A DNA stretch of 64,000 nt from Cryptomeria japonica (GCF_030272615.1 NC_081415.1:603841644-603905643); one strand, 5' to 3'. Counted from the first letter of the stretch, positions 10,561-23,679 are shown. Program-made: numbers and translations. The notes: a model not told the origin generated them from the sequence alone.

Positions 10561-11711
10561 ATTGCTTCTTCATCCTTCGTTCCTGAATTCATTGCAAACC
10601 CTATTATTATGGAAAATTTCAAGCATCCTAGACCAGTCTTTACAATCATCCCTAAGATAGAAAAGTTGGATGACTCCATTGGTGCATTTTCAAAATTTTT
10701 GAAAGGAATTGTGTTTGTTGAAGACCCTAGGGCATACATTAATTGTAACATTGAAGATTTAGGGTCCGAGGATTTAAAAAACATGTTCATGAATATTATC
10801 ACTAAAAAACAACATGTACTCATACCGTAACACAAGGTTGTTGAATATTTAGGGTTCACTAACATCCTTCATATGGCTGAATTTTCAAATGAGATTGTCT
10901 CTTATGTTCTTAGCATAGTTCACAGTGAATTTTTGTGGTTAGATTTAGTTTTCAAGATCACTAAGGAAGCAATTAAGGCTTTTACTATTTTACCTTCTAC
11001 CAACACTAGGCCTGAGAAGAAAAAGAAAATTCCAAACAAAGAGGTTATGAACTTAACCGGTGCAACATCAAATAATAGATCACTTAGGGTTATTGATATA
11101 ACCGATAACAATGTTAAATATGCTAGCATGGTTATTAGATACAAAGTTTCTCACACTAATAGGCTGAATTCTATTTCAAGTTTATACATTCATAGTTCCT
11201 ATGAGATGATTATGAATAATGCTAAAATTGACATCTCTGAATGGTGGAAAGATGAACTGATAGAAAATATGGATAAAATTAAAGGTGATAATAAGGGAAC
11301 TTTCAAGTTTGGGATTTTGGTTGTATGCATAATTCTATATTTCCCAAAGGAGATTCCCAATATTGGACACAAGGACTTTTTCTATGATATTTTTGTTGGA
11401 AAACAGATTAAGGAGGCAATTACCAACATAGGTTCTGATGGTGACAAACTGGTAAAAGAGTGTATTAAGAACTTTCAAGTGAAAATGAGGCAAAGGGAAA
11501 GCATTCCCCAAAGCATTGTAGACAAATATGATAAACGTATATGCTTTGTGATTAAAAGAGATTAAGTATATATGGAGGCAGTTAGACCTAGAACTGTCTG
11601 GATAACAGAGATGGGTTATGAAGTGGACTCACACATCTTGGAATCTTATGCCAAGATACTCCTAGAGGCTCCACCGGAACCCACTGAGAAGATCTTAGGT
11701 AATGATGAAAC
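10561..11711 (+). pseudogene. ORF2 of B unit 2, 5' part (split by element C)
   Basis: The expected ATG is ATT at 10561-10563, so the start is lost. The N-terminal conserved region then reads largely open (IPKIEKLDDSIGAFSKFLKG, VHSEFLWLDLVFKITKEAIK) with a frame break near 10830 and a stop at about 11563. At 11711 the reading frame is cut in mid-codon context by the insertion of C; the frame resumes at 30221 after the second copy of GAAAC. Role as for unit 1. Confidence 0.72.
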
Positions 11712-12498
11712 TGTTAGGATTCCCAAAGATACTGAGAGGGGGGGTGAATCAGTATTTGACTGGTATAAGAATTTATTTGAATTATAACATGAAAAGCATA
11801 TCAAAACTGTGTATCGGTAAACCAAAATTCAAGTAGTAAATAAGAGAAATAACGACAACATAAGAGACACACCATAACACAGTATTTTGAATGAGGAAAT
11901 CCGATGTGGGAAAAAAATCTGTGGGATTTATGACCCACAATATTCACTTATTGGCCAATAAGGGAATATTACTGTTTATAATAGGGGCGTGCACATGTAG
12001 GAAGGCCAAGTGCCTAGAGCTCACTGCTCAATTACAAAAGAAGTCTCACTAACTTACAAAATGGATTATACAAATCCAATGTCTTGTACTACTTTAGATT
12101 GGCATCTATTATGCTAGATTCAGTACCAGTTTAAGCTCTACAATATACATAAACCCTTATCCAATATCTGCCTTACAATTCGCACATTAGGTCTGCATTA
12201 ATCAATTTTTCTATCACACACTAAATGATCTATAATGATCTCATACTTATATGATTCATATTACAATCTGCCAAGTCGTCTTACAAAAGATTTTACAATT
12301 TAAATACAAAATATATTTAGACAAAATTCATGTCATCCATGGTGTCGGTGACCAATCTTTTTGGTGTCGGTGATCTGTGTGTCAGTGTTGAGTTTGTCGG
12401 TGTCGGTGCCTGCCGGTATCATAGGATTGCAAGGTTTCCATCAATGACAATACCTTCAATCACCTACAATTTCTCATTGGAGTTTCCATTTGCCAACA
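11712..12498 (-). repeat. 3' LTR of element C
   Basis: 787 bp, TGTTAGGATT to TTTGCCAACA on the plus strand. It is followed at 12499 by the reverse complement of a polypurine tract, which sets the element's orientation as minus. The U5-end hairpin lies at 11729-11735 and 11749-11755 around a G-run. Solo LTR I at 48169 belongs to the same family. Confidence 0.88.
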
Positions 12499-12733
12499 AT
12501 CTCCCCCTTTGGCATTGATGGCAACACTCATGAGAAAAATCCAAAAAGTGTCCAAAAAGAATCTGCCAAAATATCTTACCAAAACTATGTTGTCAAAAAT
12601 GTATGCTCCCCCTAAGCTGATGATGTCTTTGTTCTGATCATTTTTCTCATTTCCACTACTTCCCCTTTGACATCAATGACAAAGGTTGCCATTCACTGTC
12701 AGTGGAGTGTGGTTCCTACCTAGATCCTTGTAA
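12499..12733 (-). other. 3' untranslated region and polypurine tract of element C
   Basis: ATCTCCCCCTTTGG at 12499-12512 is the complement of the polypurine tract. Two more pyrimidine blocks on this strand, near 12605 (CTCCCCCTAAG) and 12660 (TTCCCCTTTGACATC), repeat the three-block layout seen in B. No coding sequence is visible. Confidence 0.7.
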
Positions 12734-13987
12734 CTAGTGGGTTACAATCTTATAGATATCTGCCAATGCAAAATTCTGACTACTATTCAATCTTTTGCTA
12801 TCCTGCAATGCCACTTCTATTCTCTGAACTGTACTGGTTAGTATGTGCATTTTCTCTTCTGGTGTCTTGAGTCCAAGAACTAGAGCCTCAGAAATTTCTT
12901 TTCTCAAATAAATGAGGTAATCTAGTTTTGGACCTACTTTGTATTTTAAACTCTTTGCCTTATGCTTTATTTTCTCTTTATCCTGTTCTAACTTCTCAAT
13001 TTTCTCTTCAAGATCTGCAATTTTCTTTTCTATTTCCAAAAATGAATATGATGTGCCTATTAAATTGTTAGCAATATTGTAAATCTTAGTTTGTGTTTTT
13101 TTGTCCTCCGACTCTATGTCCTTTGTCAAAATGTTAGTTTTGCATATATCCCTGTATAGTTTCTTGAAATCCAAAATTGTTTCTACTAGTGCTGGTAATA
13201 AGGTTTCCACTAACTCCTTATTCTTCTTCACTATTTCCTCAAATAATTTGTCTTTCTCCTTATTCATTTTCTCTTTGAATGTGTCCTCATTGATCTGATC
13301 AATTGTTAAAATGTTACTGGTTATGTATTTAGACAATGTGTCTAGTTGACCTAAAGAATCTTTACTTTCTACAATGCACTTGGGTGCTATCAATTTGAGA
13401 ATGGGAATTGTGTCATCAATAGCCTTATAGGCTTGTGCATTACACTCAGTTATTTTCTTAATAGAATCCAATAATACTTCTATTACATTTGTTGGTCTGA
13501 AGTTTGTCATTGAAGTACCAGAAGTCTGCCCAATTATTTTTACAATTTCCATACTGCTGGTTGTGGTAATAATTTTGCTTTCCTCTCTCTGAGGAGGATC
13601 TATTTGAGTATGCATTTCTATTAGCAAAGGTTTAGGATTTTTCATCTTTTTCTAGTGGCACTATCTCGGTCTGAACCTCTATCTCAACCTATTTCTATTC
13701 TGGTTTCTCCATTTGTGTCTCAAAGGGTTTCTCTGAGCTCTCAACTGCCAGTTTTTCAGATGTAGTCTCGGTATGCACTACTGGTTTCTTTGATTGTTTC
13801 TCAGTTTTATCTACTGGTCCTTTTGATGGTTTTTCAATGATGTCCTCTTCTGGTTTCTCTATCTGAGTAGGTTTTTCTGTGCTTATATTTACAATATCAC
13901 TAACTCCAACATTTGCAGCCAGTGGCTCAGTAGCCACATCTTTCTTCTTATACTTAGTGGTCTCTTTGTCCACCACAATGTTTACCT
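12734..13987 (-). pseudogene. ORF2 of element C, C-terminal part
   Basis: On the minus strand this segment reads as an acidic, Lys/Glu/Pro-rich repeat-like linker (about 13976-13695, with recurring EKP motifs) and then a long open stretch of about 300 residues (13645-12734) ending at the ORF2 stop. That stretch contains the block matching B (VLLDSIKKITECNAQAYKAI) and a C-terminal coiled coil between about 13070 and 12900. Only short interruptions occur near 13650-13690. This is the best preserved copy of the ORF2 C-terminus in the window. The upstream part continues beyond solo LTR D at 15505. Confidence 0.72.
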
Positions 13988-15499
13988 TGATAACTCAATG
14001 ATGAGAAAATAGTACCAAACCAATATTGAGAGGGGGGGCTGAATCAATACAGACAAAATATAGTCCTAAACTGGTTCAACAACAATTACTTTAAATGACC
14101 GGCAAACAGTGACACCGGTTTGAAATAGAGTGTAACTGGTAAAACCCAGAACAACTAAAACAATCATAAATGGGTTACTCACTTAGCTTTCCACTCAACT
14201 CAGAACTACACTACCATTTCACCCTTATGTATGAACAGGTAATCTATCATCATATCTTCACAACAACTAGTTCAACATATTTTATCGACAGGCATAAAAC
14301 ACAGAACCATCATATGCTTAACAGGTAATAACAAAGCATCACACATGACAAACATATTTTTCACGTGGAAACCCAATTGGGAAAAACCATGGTGGGGATG
14401 AATACCCACAAGCTTGTTGTTGAACTCTTTGGAAGTTTGCTCTGTTAGGAGCTTTGTCCTGTTAAAGATAGATACAATAGGTTCTGTTAGGAACTGATCC
14501 TGTGAGGGATCACCCGGTTAAGGGTTAAACCTTGTTATAGGTTACCTTGTTAGAGGATTTCAAGAACTCAATAGCTAAAGGATTTCTAGAGCTCTCTAGC
14601 TTTCCAGATCTCAATAACTTTGAGTTATCCTATTAAGGGATTTACAAAAAGTCGGTTAAGGCTACCCTGTTAGGGGATTTTCCAACTGTTGAGGTGGTTA
14701 GAGATCAATAGGTATTTCAATGATCTAGTAACAACACTCAATGCCAATGCAGATCTTCTTAAGCTCCTCTTCACCTTCTGCACTTACACTCTGTAGGTAT
14801 CACTTCTCTCCTCTGGTCTGGCAAGAATCACATATCCCTTCTCTTGGATACTCACACACAACTTTTGCCAAAAACCTCTGAAAGAGTCACAACATCGACC
14901 TTATAGGACAAAAAATAGGTTGGTAGCATAGACCCTAAACCCTAGACCTATTAGGTTAAGGAATTCAAATGGTTCAATCCTAACCATTGATCATACTATA
15001 TTGAATGTAACAGTCTTGATCCAATCTCAAGACATTCTCCATCGTTTATTTTCCACCGATTTCATGGTGGCTAATAACCCATCACACGTTATCACCATTT
15101 ACAGACTTTACACATTCCCGAGGTAGATAGGAACAATCTCCTTTATGCATGATCCTTCACACGCACAAGGCTGACGTGGCAACATGATCTGTTCTTCATT
15201 ACAATGCTAACTCATCACACAATGTCACCAGTTGAGCCATACAGGCTTGAAGTACTTCAACCAGAAACCCTGAAGTTGAGACTACCAACCAGTAGTCATA
15301 CAATGCTTCCATGTGTTGGTTCCCATAACCATATGCTAGTTCACCTTGAACAAGCACACCACTTCACTTTGACACAAATGCTGGTTAATAGTGTTATACC
15401 GGTTCTCACATATGTCAGTTCATACCTCTTCAACATATTGACATCAATGACAATATACAATGTCATTATGTCCACATATCGGTTCACATAATGCCAACA
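13988..15499 (-). mobile_element. Solo LTR D (family of element E)
   Basis: 1,512 bp from TGATAACTCAATG to ATGCCAACA with TACCT on both sides (13983-13987 and 15500-15504). No internal domain is present, so the element was reduced to one LTR by recombination between its two LTRs. By sequence and length it belongs with the LTRs of E (1,535 and 1,547 bp). It is inserted in ORF2 of C, and the reading frame joins cleanly when D and one TACCT are removed. The hairpin arms at 14024-14029 and 14044-14049 are TATTGA and TCAATA. Confidence 0.9.
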
Positions 15500-15504
15500 T
15501 ACCT

Positions 15505-16630
15505 CTTGAGTGTCGATATTCATAGTGTACAAAACTTCAGACTCAGGATTTGTATCCTCTTGAGGAGTCTCCATACTCTCTATAGTTGGTTGAGTGCCAA
15601 TAGTTTCTATTGGTGGAGTATCAGAAAGAGGTAGGGGTAAGTTATCAGTTATTTTTAGGTTCAGAGGTCCACCTTCCTTACCTTTCCCCGTATCCCTATC
15701 CTTTTGATAGACTCTAATAGTCTTAGGTCTTTTAAGTTCTTCCTGTTTCTCCTTTTCAACAAAAAATATGTCCCATTGATCCGTAGTCTCTTTAGAAATT
15801 TCATTCATTCTTCCTACCATAAGTGCAAAAAGCCGGTGACCGATTGAGAATACTGTCCAGTTGGCCTCACTGATTAATTGATCAAACTCTTCAGGTGAGT
15901 TCACTGGGTGAACTGCAAGTAATTTCTCAATTTTTATTTTCTTATCCAGCTCAACAATAGCTACCCTTCTAGCTTCAAGTCTTTTGTAGAGATCAGTAGG
16001 TATTTCATCAACAATTTCCATAAAAAATTTATTGCAAATGTCCAAGTGTAAGATTACACTATTTTCTATGCTTTCTCTGTCATCAGTGGAAAGTGTGTTA
16101 TATAGTGTGCTAATGTTTTTCAACTTTCCATGCTCTGCTATTTCACTTAAGAGTTTGTCCAGTGGAGAAATGTCTTGTTTTACCTTCTTCTTCTTTGAAG
16201 TTAACTTCTTAACTGGAGGCCTCACTACCTGTTGCTTTTGTCTTATTCTCCTGGGTGTAGGTAAGGGTGTTGGTGAGGGTTTTCTTTTCCTTTCTACCCT
16301 TTTGAACACTGCCAGTATATCACTTTCAGAAGAAGTTGTAGTCAGTAAAAGATGAGTTTCTGGTTGAAGTCCTTCCAACTCACTTTCCTTAATACCAGTT
16401 TGCTTTAATACATCTTCCTTAATTGCTTTAGCTTGTCTAGTTCCCTTCCTCATTGTTTGTTCAACTTTCTTAACTCTTTTCTTAGACTGAATACCACTCT
16501 CAATTGTTTTAGCATTTCCAAAAACTTTCTCAGATGGTTCATTTGGTGCTTCAAGGAGGGCTTTTGCATAAGTTTCAATAATATTATCATCTACTTCATA
16601 TCGCATATCAGTTACCTAGATAGTTCTAGG
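15505..16630 (-). pseudogene. ORF2 of element C, middle part
   Basis: On the minus strand about 370 codons are open from 16606 down to the insertion of D. The segment begins with the conserved block YEVDDNIIETYAK, continues through a very basic region near 16310-16170 (KRKPSPTPLPTPRR, a likely nuclear localisation signal) and the block that in B reads ILYLDIYKKVLIEVVD, and ends in MNIDTQEV just before D. A TAG lies at about 16618. Upstream the frame is interrupted by element E and resumes at 28483. Confidence 0.74.
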
Positions 16631-18165
16631 TGGTGAATCAATGATGAACAGTTAGTACCAAACTAGTACTGAGAGGGGGTGGGTGAATTAGTACTAAAAA
16701 AAATTCTTTTCCTTAAACCGGTTTGACTGAAAAATACTGCACTTGACTAGTAAGCAATAACACTGGTCAAAACTAGATTACTACTGGTTAGACACAGTAA
16801 GAATGTGAAAAACATAAACCGGTAACTCTTGGCTTTCCTCACAATCTAACATCATATTTCCACTTCACCCATATGCATACACTAGTAACACATCAACAGA
16901 ACTGTAAAAGACTTACTAGTTCAACATGCTTTACCTCTTGATAGAGAATAACAAAGCATCACATGAAAAGCATCACACATAACACACATATTTTTCACGT
17001 GGAAACCCAACTAGTAAAAAATACAGTGGGGATGAATACCCACAAGCTGTTCTTTGAACCTTTATCAAGTTTGCTCTTTTAGGAGCCTAGTTCGGTTAAA
17101 GACTTTACAATAGGTTCTATTAGGAACCGATCCTGGTAGGGATCACCCCGTTAAGGGATGGCTAAAATACCCAGTTAAGGGTTAAACCTTGTTAAAGGAT
17201 TTTAAGAACTCAATGATTTTGAGTCACCCTGTTAAAGGATTTATAGCAAGCCAGTCAAAGCTACCCTATTAAGGGATTTTCCAACTATTGAAGTGGTTAG
17301 AGGTCAACAAGTATTACAATGATCTGGTAACAACACTTCAATGCCAATGCAGATCTGCTTTAGTTCCTTCCTTCCACAATGACACTCTTCAAGTATCTAT
17401 TCTCTTATTTGGTCTGGAAAGAATCACGTATCTCTGCACTTAGATACACACACAAAATTTGCCAACAACCTCAACATGAAAAACAACATCGACCTTATAG
17501 GAAACAAATAGGTTGGTAGCATAAACCCTAAACCCTAAACATTTAGGTTAAGCAATTCAGTTGGTTCAATCCTAACCGTTGAACATATTGCATTGATTAC
17601 AATAGTCTTGAATAGATCTCAAGACGTTCTCCATCATTCATTCTTCACCGCTTCTTGGAGGCTAATAACCCATCACGCATTGCCCACTATTTATAGAGAC
17701 TTTGCACATTCCTGAGGTAGATAGGATCAATCTCTTTCATGCAAGATTCTTCATGTGCACAAGGCTGACGTGGCAACATAATCTATTCTTCATTACAATT
17801 CTAACTCATCACATGATGTCATCGGTTGAATCACACAGGCATAGAACACTTCAACCGGAAACCCTGAAGCTAAGACTACCAACCGGTAGTCATACCATAT
17901 GAAACCTTGATACAAAACATTTCATATACCGGTTCACATTCCAACATACTGGTTCACTTGGACAAACATACTGTTTCACTTTTTCACATATACCAATTCA
18001 CATTCCAACATACCGGTTCACTTGGACAAACATACTGCTTCACAACATCATACCGGTTCTCTTGCAAGTTTCTTACTTCAATATATCGATTCACTCTTTA
18101 GCATATTGACATCAATGACAACATACAATATCATCATGTCATCATACTCTGCACATATGCCAAAA
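16631..18165 (-). repeat. 3' LTR of element E
   Basis: 1,535 bp from TGGTGAATCAATG to ATGCCAAAA, followed by the complement of the polypurine tract (ATCTCCCCCTTTGG from 18166). It contains several copies of a short ACCGGTTCAC-like motif at about 17930-18060. The U5-end hairpin is at 16664-16672 and 16688-16696. Confidence 0.9.
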
Positions 18166-18368
18166 ATCTCCCCCTTTGGCATTGATGGCAATATACAAAG
18201 ATATCTCTCCACTTTACATCTTCTCCCCCTTTGAAAACAATGCCAAAGTGGAGGCATATACATCTATGTTCTACTATGCTGCTCCCCCTAAGGAGTAGCA
18301 TCCTTCAACACACCAATCCTGAAAAAGATATATCAGTGTAAGTCTTGAGTGATGTGGAGCACACACCT
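18166..18368 (-). other. 3' untranslated region and polypurine tract of element E
   Basis: The tract lies at 18166-18179 on the complement. Further C-rich blocks follow at about 18222-18230 and 18283-18291, giving the same three-block layout as in A, B, C and G. The arm at 18178-18193 is complementary to 18104-18119 inside the LTR. Confidence 0.7.
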
Positions 18369-19281
18369 TTAGTTCACCTCTTGAAGGGGCAACACCCCTA
18401 ATTCACCTCTCAAATAGGTAAAAGTAGCCTTAGGTAGAGGCTTGGTGAATATGTCTGCGAACTGCTCCTTACTGGAAACATGTTCCAGTACAACTTCTTT
18501 GTTCTGAACATTTTCCCTTAAGAAATGATACTTAAGCTCAAAGTGCTTGGTTCTAGAATGTAAAACTAGATTCTTAGAGATGTTAATCGCACTTGTGTTG
18601 TCATAAAATATACTTACCAGTTCAGATATAGGAACTTTGAAGCCATTTAATACATGCTTCATCCAAAGTGTCTAGGTGCAGTTCATAAATACTGCAACAT
18701 ACTCCGCTTCTATTGTAGACTGAGAGATATAGCTCTGCTTCTTACTCATCCATGAGACTAGTCTACCACCAAGAAAGAATGCACCACTGGTTGTGCTCTT
18801 CCGGTCGTCCACATTACCAGCCCAGTCAGCATATGTAAACACTTTCAGGTTGAAATCATTACTGTATGGATACCATAATCCATAGTCAATAGTTCCCTTC
18901 AAATATCTCAAAATCCACTTGACTGCTACCAAGTGGGATTCTCTTGGGCTTTTCTAGAACCATGCAGTAATGCCCACTGCATGTGCAATGTATAGTTTTC
19001 TATGTACTACATAGTGCAATTTACCAATCATTGATCGATATTCCTTCTCATTAACCAACCTTGAGTCATCCTCCTTTGATAGTTTACAACTGGTCACCAT
19101 CAGTGTACCAACTGGTTTGTTGTCTTCCATGCCAAAGGTCTTCAACACCTCTCTAACATATTTGGACTGAGTGATAAAGATTCCATATTTCATTTGTTGA
19201 ATCTTTAGTCCAATGAAGAAATTAATCTCCCCTATAAGTGACATCTCAAACTCCTTTTTCATCTCATTTGTAAAATCATGA
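18369..19281 (-). pseudogene. Element E pol, 3' part: end of reverse transcriptase and RNase H
   Basis: After the FVDD motif, which lies beyond element F, the reverse transcriptase continues from 19281 (KKEFEMSLIGEINFFIGLKI) through the thumb region to a TAG near 18953. RNase H follows with its acidic residues in TYADWAG, IEAEY and FYDNTSA, and finishes with FADIFTKPLPKATF and a stop at 18369-18371. A second stop lies at about 18672. Thus only a few nonsense changes separate this half from an open frame. Joined to 23680 across F, the frame is continuous. Confidence 0.9.
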
Positions 19282-20342
19282 TGTTAGGTCTCGGAGACAA
19301 TTGAGAGGGGGAGGGTGAATCAGTTGTCTAATGAATTCAAACCAAAAACTAATTAACCAACTTAATGCTTAATATTGGTAAACTATTTAAGTATGTCGGT
19401 AGATAGTGTTAATAGTAAATTGCTATATCGGTAAGGATTAATGCATGAAACATAAACATAAAGTCATCCATAACACATAACACCAATATTTGTACATGGA
19501 AACCCTGTAAAGGGAAAAACCACAGTGGAAAACCTTACCCACAATCAGATGATACTACTGTAGATAGTAAGTGTACATAAATGGGGTCTACGCATGCAAA
19601 AAGGTCAACAGCCTAGAGCTCACTGCTCAATCACAAAATGGGAGTCACACTGACTATAGTTGGATGGTTAAATCCAATAACAATGTACTATACAAAATAG
19701 CATCTTCATATGCTAGATTCAGTACCGGTGTAATGCTGATATGCTTCTACAAAAACCTAACTTCACCTTCAAATGATGTCTTCATGTATATCCTTGCTTG
19801 ATCTCACATATACCTTTACTCAATTCTTTTTTTCATTCCACGCTTGATCTTACAAATAAGATCTTACATTTATGCCATACCCTAAGACCAATTTTATTAG
19901 GTCGACTCTACAAAATATTACAATAAAACATTTTACAAACAATATAATATTCGATGCAATAACCAATTAAACATGTTGGCTTAATGCATTTATATCAATA
20001 ATAAATCATCTTCATAGCGTGCCATGTTGATCTAGAAAAGATAAACCTACCAGTGTAACCCTAGATAACCTGGACCTATTTGCCGGTAAAAGCAAATATG
20101 CAAATATGAATATACCAATGATTAATTCTTCAAAACAAAGTGTTTGTAATGATGTCTTTTACATTACCAAGTGTCTTCCATATCGTTCTAGGTATCAATG
20201 AACATTATATCCTGCCAATGAACCATATACCAGTAACTGTTGAACAGTTTACTTGCTTTCTGGTGAATGTTGCTGGATCTACAAGGTGCTTGTATTCAGT
20301 AGGTGTTGACATCAATGACAAAACCATACCAAAATATCAACA
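19282..20342 (-). repeat. 3' LTR of element F
   Basis: 1,061 bp, TGTTAGGTCTCGG to TATCAACA on the plus strand. There is no polypurine tract next to it: base 20343 already belongs to integrase. The U5-end hairpin is at 19296-19304 and 19320-19328. Confidence 0.9.
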
Positions 20343-22562
20343 CTCCTACTCATCTCTTCTAATATAACAATTACTTCAAAAAATTCTGAAATACATAAGA
20401 GTAGGAGTGTTACCAAACCATAGTTCATGAGGGGTCTTACCAGTTTCACCTTTGATGTGAACTTTGTTGAATGTATAGACAGTAGTGCTAACTGCCTCTC
20501 TCCAATACACATGTGGTAGATTTGCTTCTGATAACATACTTCTAGCTGCATCCAAGATAGTTCTATTTTTCCTTTCAACAACTCCATTCTACTGTGGTGT
20601 CTAAGGTGCTGATAACTATCTTTTGAATCCATTCACTTCACAGAATGTATTAAAGTCCTTAGATGTGAATTCTCCTCTTTGATCTAATCTTAAACATTTG
20701 ATTTTCTTACCAGTTTCATTTTCAACCATTGCTTTGAATAGTTTGAACTTTCCAAGTGCTTCTGATTTCTCTATGAGAAAAGTAGCCCAACACATTCTAG
20801 AGTAATCATCAATAATTAGAATGAAATATCTATCACCTTGTAAGCTTCTAGTTCTAGTTGGACCACATATATTAGTGTGAATTAAATCAAGAGCGTTATT
20901 GGATTTTTCTGGAATACTTTTGAAACTAGCTCTAACTTGTTTTCCAAATTGACATTCCTTACAAATTGTATTCTGAGGTTTCATAATTTTAGGTAGATCT
21001 CTAATTGCCTTAGAAGTACTGATTTTTACCATGCAATCAAAGTTTACATGACATTATCTCTTATGCCATAACCAACTTTCATCTATATGTGCAATTAAGC
21101 ATGCCTTTTCACTATTATTCAAATGAAAGATATTGCCTCTAGTCTGATTACTGGTTGCAATTTTCAAACTAGTTCTATTCATGATTTGACATTTTCCATT
21201 TTTAAATTGTAACTGAAATCCCTTCTCAACTAATTGACCAACACTTAAAATATTATGCTTTAATCCTTCAACATAGTAGACATTGTCAGTGTTATGCTTA
21301 CCATCAAGAGATATTGAACCCTTACCTTTGATTGAACAAGCTTTGTCATCTCCAAATCTTACTAATCCTCCATTGTATTCTTGAAAGTTCAAGAATTTAC
21401 CTTTGTCTCCAGTCATGTGATGTGAGCATCCAGAGTCAATGATCCATTCATCATTTGTTTCAACTTTAGCTACTAGGGCTTGTTCTACCGGTGGAGCAAT
21501 AGGTGCCAGTTGATCTTCTATTAGAGCAACAAAAACCCACCCATTTTCTACTGGATCCTCATCAGAATCATCAGTCACACCTTCATTAACAATGTAACAA
21601 GATTTATCTTTGTTCTTTTTAATTCTGTATCTCTGATATTCAAGATTAGGCTTGTATGTTCTTCTAGCTTCTTCTCTTAGTCTAGCATGTCTGTTAGGGC
21701 ATCTTGAAGCCATATGACCAATCTTATTGCAGTTAAAACATTTAAAGTGTGCTTTACCTTCATACTTACTTCCAATTGGACCTTTTGGCATTTTCCTTGC
21801 AAATAATGCTTCAAGTTCTTCAAGCTCTTCATTCTTCTTTCTAGATTCTTCAAGTTCTCTTGCATAAAAGGCTCTCCAGTCTGATTTGTCAAATGATGGA
21901 GTAGATGATGTTGATGCTTTAAAGGCTAAATCAGTTTTTATAGTAGCAACAGGACCAAATTCCTCAATTTCAAAGGCTGAAAGTTTTCCAATCAATGTAT
22001 CCCTAGTTACTGATGTATTAGGCATTGTTCTCAACTCATTTATAGTAGTAACCTTCATTTTATATGCCAGTGGAAAACCTCTTAATATTTTTGAAACAAT
22101 TTCATCTTTACTCAAGGCTCCTCCACAACATTTAATACCCAAAACAATTTCATTTACTCTTTCCATAAAAGCAGAAATCCTTTCATCTTCTTCCATTTTT
22201 AGATGTTCATACCTGACCTGGAAGCTTTCAAGTTTTGCAATTTTGACTATGGAATCTCCTTCATTCAATGTTTCCAAGTGATCCCAAATAGCTTTAGTAG
22301 TAGACCTATCTAATAATCCCATGATTTGTTGATCTGATAATGCGCTCAAAAGTGCTTCTCTTGCTTTGCAATCATTTTCTTCATCTTTAGCTAAGGTAGT
22401 TGGAGAAGTTTGACTAGCTACAACAGCAGTACAACCATTCTTTGTAACTTCCCAGATGTCCTTACCAATGCAATCTAGATGTTTCTCCATTCTGATCTTC
22501 CATATCCCATAGTTGGTTCCATCAAGTTTAGGACTGTCCTTCCTGAAATAATTAGTAGACAT
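20343..22562 (-). pseudogene. Element F gag-protease-integrase, truncated
   Basis: ATG at 22562 (MSTNYFRKDSPKLDG) opens about 500 codons without a stop. These are the copia gag domain (to about residue 190), a CCHC knuckle at about residue 275 (CFNCNKIGHMASRC), and the protease with an intact catalytic Asp in WIIDSGCSHHMTGD (about residue 380). A TAA at about 21053 replaces a Leu codon in the HHCC zinc finger of the integrase pre-domain. The integrase core then reads on with further stops near 20613-20593. Its first catalytic Asp is Asn: the motif is IHTNICGP, where G has IHTDLCGP. The segment ends abruptly at the LTR. The gag-protease part is the most intact coding sequence in the window. 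Confidence 0.92.
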
Positions 22563-22604
22563 TGGATCTCATCAAGTTGTTAAACTTCTGCAAAAGAGGA
22601 CTAA

Positions 22605-22617
22605 GCTCTGATACCAA
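22605..22617 (-). other. Primer-binding site of element F
   Basis: GCTCTGATACCAA is the complement of TTGGTATCAGAGC, the usual copia primer site for initiator-methionine tRNA, and lies one base from the 5' LTR. It is unmutated. Confidence 0.88.
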
Positions 22618-22618
22618 T

Positions 22619-23679
22619 TATTAGGTCCCAGAGACAACTGAGAGGGGGGGGGGTGAATCAGTTGTCTAATAAATTCAAACCAAAAACTAATTAACCAACT
22701 TAATGCTTAATACCGATAAACCAGTTATGTATGCTGGTAGACAATGTTAACAGTAAATTGCTATACCGGTAAGGATTAATGCATGAAACATTAACATAAA
22801 GTCATCCACAACACATAACACCAATATTTGTATGTGGAAACCCTATAAGGGGAAAAACCATGGTGGGAAACCTTACCCACAATCAGATGATACTATTGCA
22901 GATAATAAGTGTACATAAATGGGGTCTGCACATGTAGAAAGGCCAATAGCCTAGAGCTCACTGCTCAATCACAAAATGGGAGTCACACTGACTACAGTTG
23001 GATGGTTAAATCCAATAACAATGTACTGTACAAAATAGCATCTTCATATGCTGGATTCAGTACCGGTGTAATGCTGATATGCTTCTACAAAAACCTAACT
23101 TCACCTTCAAATGATGTCTTCGTGTATATCCCTACTTGATCTCGCATATACCTTTACTCAATTCTTTTTCGCATTCCACACTTGATCTTACAAATAAGAT
23201 CTTACATTTATACCATATCCTAAGACCAATTTTAGTAGGTCGGCTCTACAAGATATTACAATTAAACATTTTACAAACAATATAATATTCGATGCAATAA
23301 CCGATTAAACATGTCGGCTTAATGCATTTATATAATTAATAAATCATCTTCATAGCATTCCATGCTGATCTGGAAAAGATAAACCTGCCAGTGTAACCCT
23401 ACATAACCTGGACCTATTTGCCGATAAAAGAAAATATGCAAATATGAATATACCAATGATTAATTCTTCAAAACAAAGTGTCCACATGATGTCTTTGACA
23501 TTACCAAGTGTCTTCCATATCATTCTAGGTATCGATGAACATTATATCCTGTCGGTGAACCATATACCAGTAACTGTTGTACAGTTTACTTACTTGCCGA
23601 TGAATGTTGTTGGATCTTCAAAGTGCTTGTATTTTGTAGGTGTTGACATCAATGACAAAATCATACCAAAATACCAACA
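22619..23679 (-). repeat. 5' LTR of element F
   Basis: 1,061 bp, starting TATTAGGTCC (TGTTAGG with one change) and ending CCAACA, directly followed by CATGA. It has the same length as the partner LTR. The hairpin arms GACAACTGA (22633-22641) and TCAGTTGTC (22658-22666) are perfectly complementary. Confidence 0.9.

Larger units (their letters stand above)
19282..23679 (-). mobile_element. Element F: internally deleted Ty1/copia retrotransposon, minus strand
   Basis: Two LTRs of 1,061 bp each flank a short internal domain, and CATGA is repeated at 19277-19281 and 23680-23684. It is inserted in the reverse-transcriptase region of E. The internal domain has gag, protease and most of integrase but lacks reverse transcriptase, RNase H, the 3' untranslated region and the polypurine tract. 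Integrase sequence abuts the 3' LTR at 20342/20343. The LTR family is that of G (45356 and 60219) and solo LTR K. Confidence 0.93.

Noticed and set aside
15204-15491. Small protein gene at the end of solo LTR D
   Set aside because: The frame lies inside an LTR, and the E copies of the same LTR do not preserve it.
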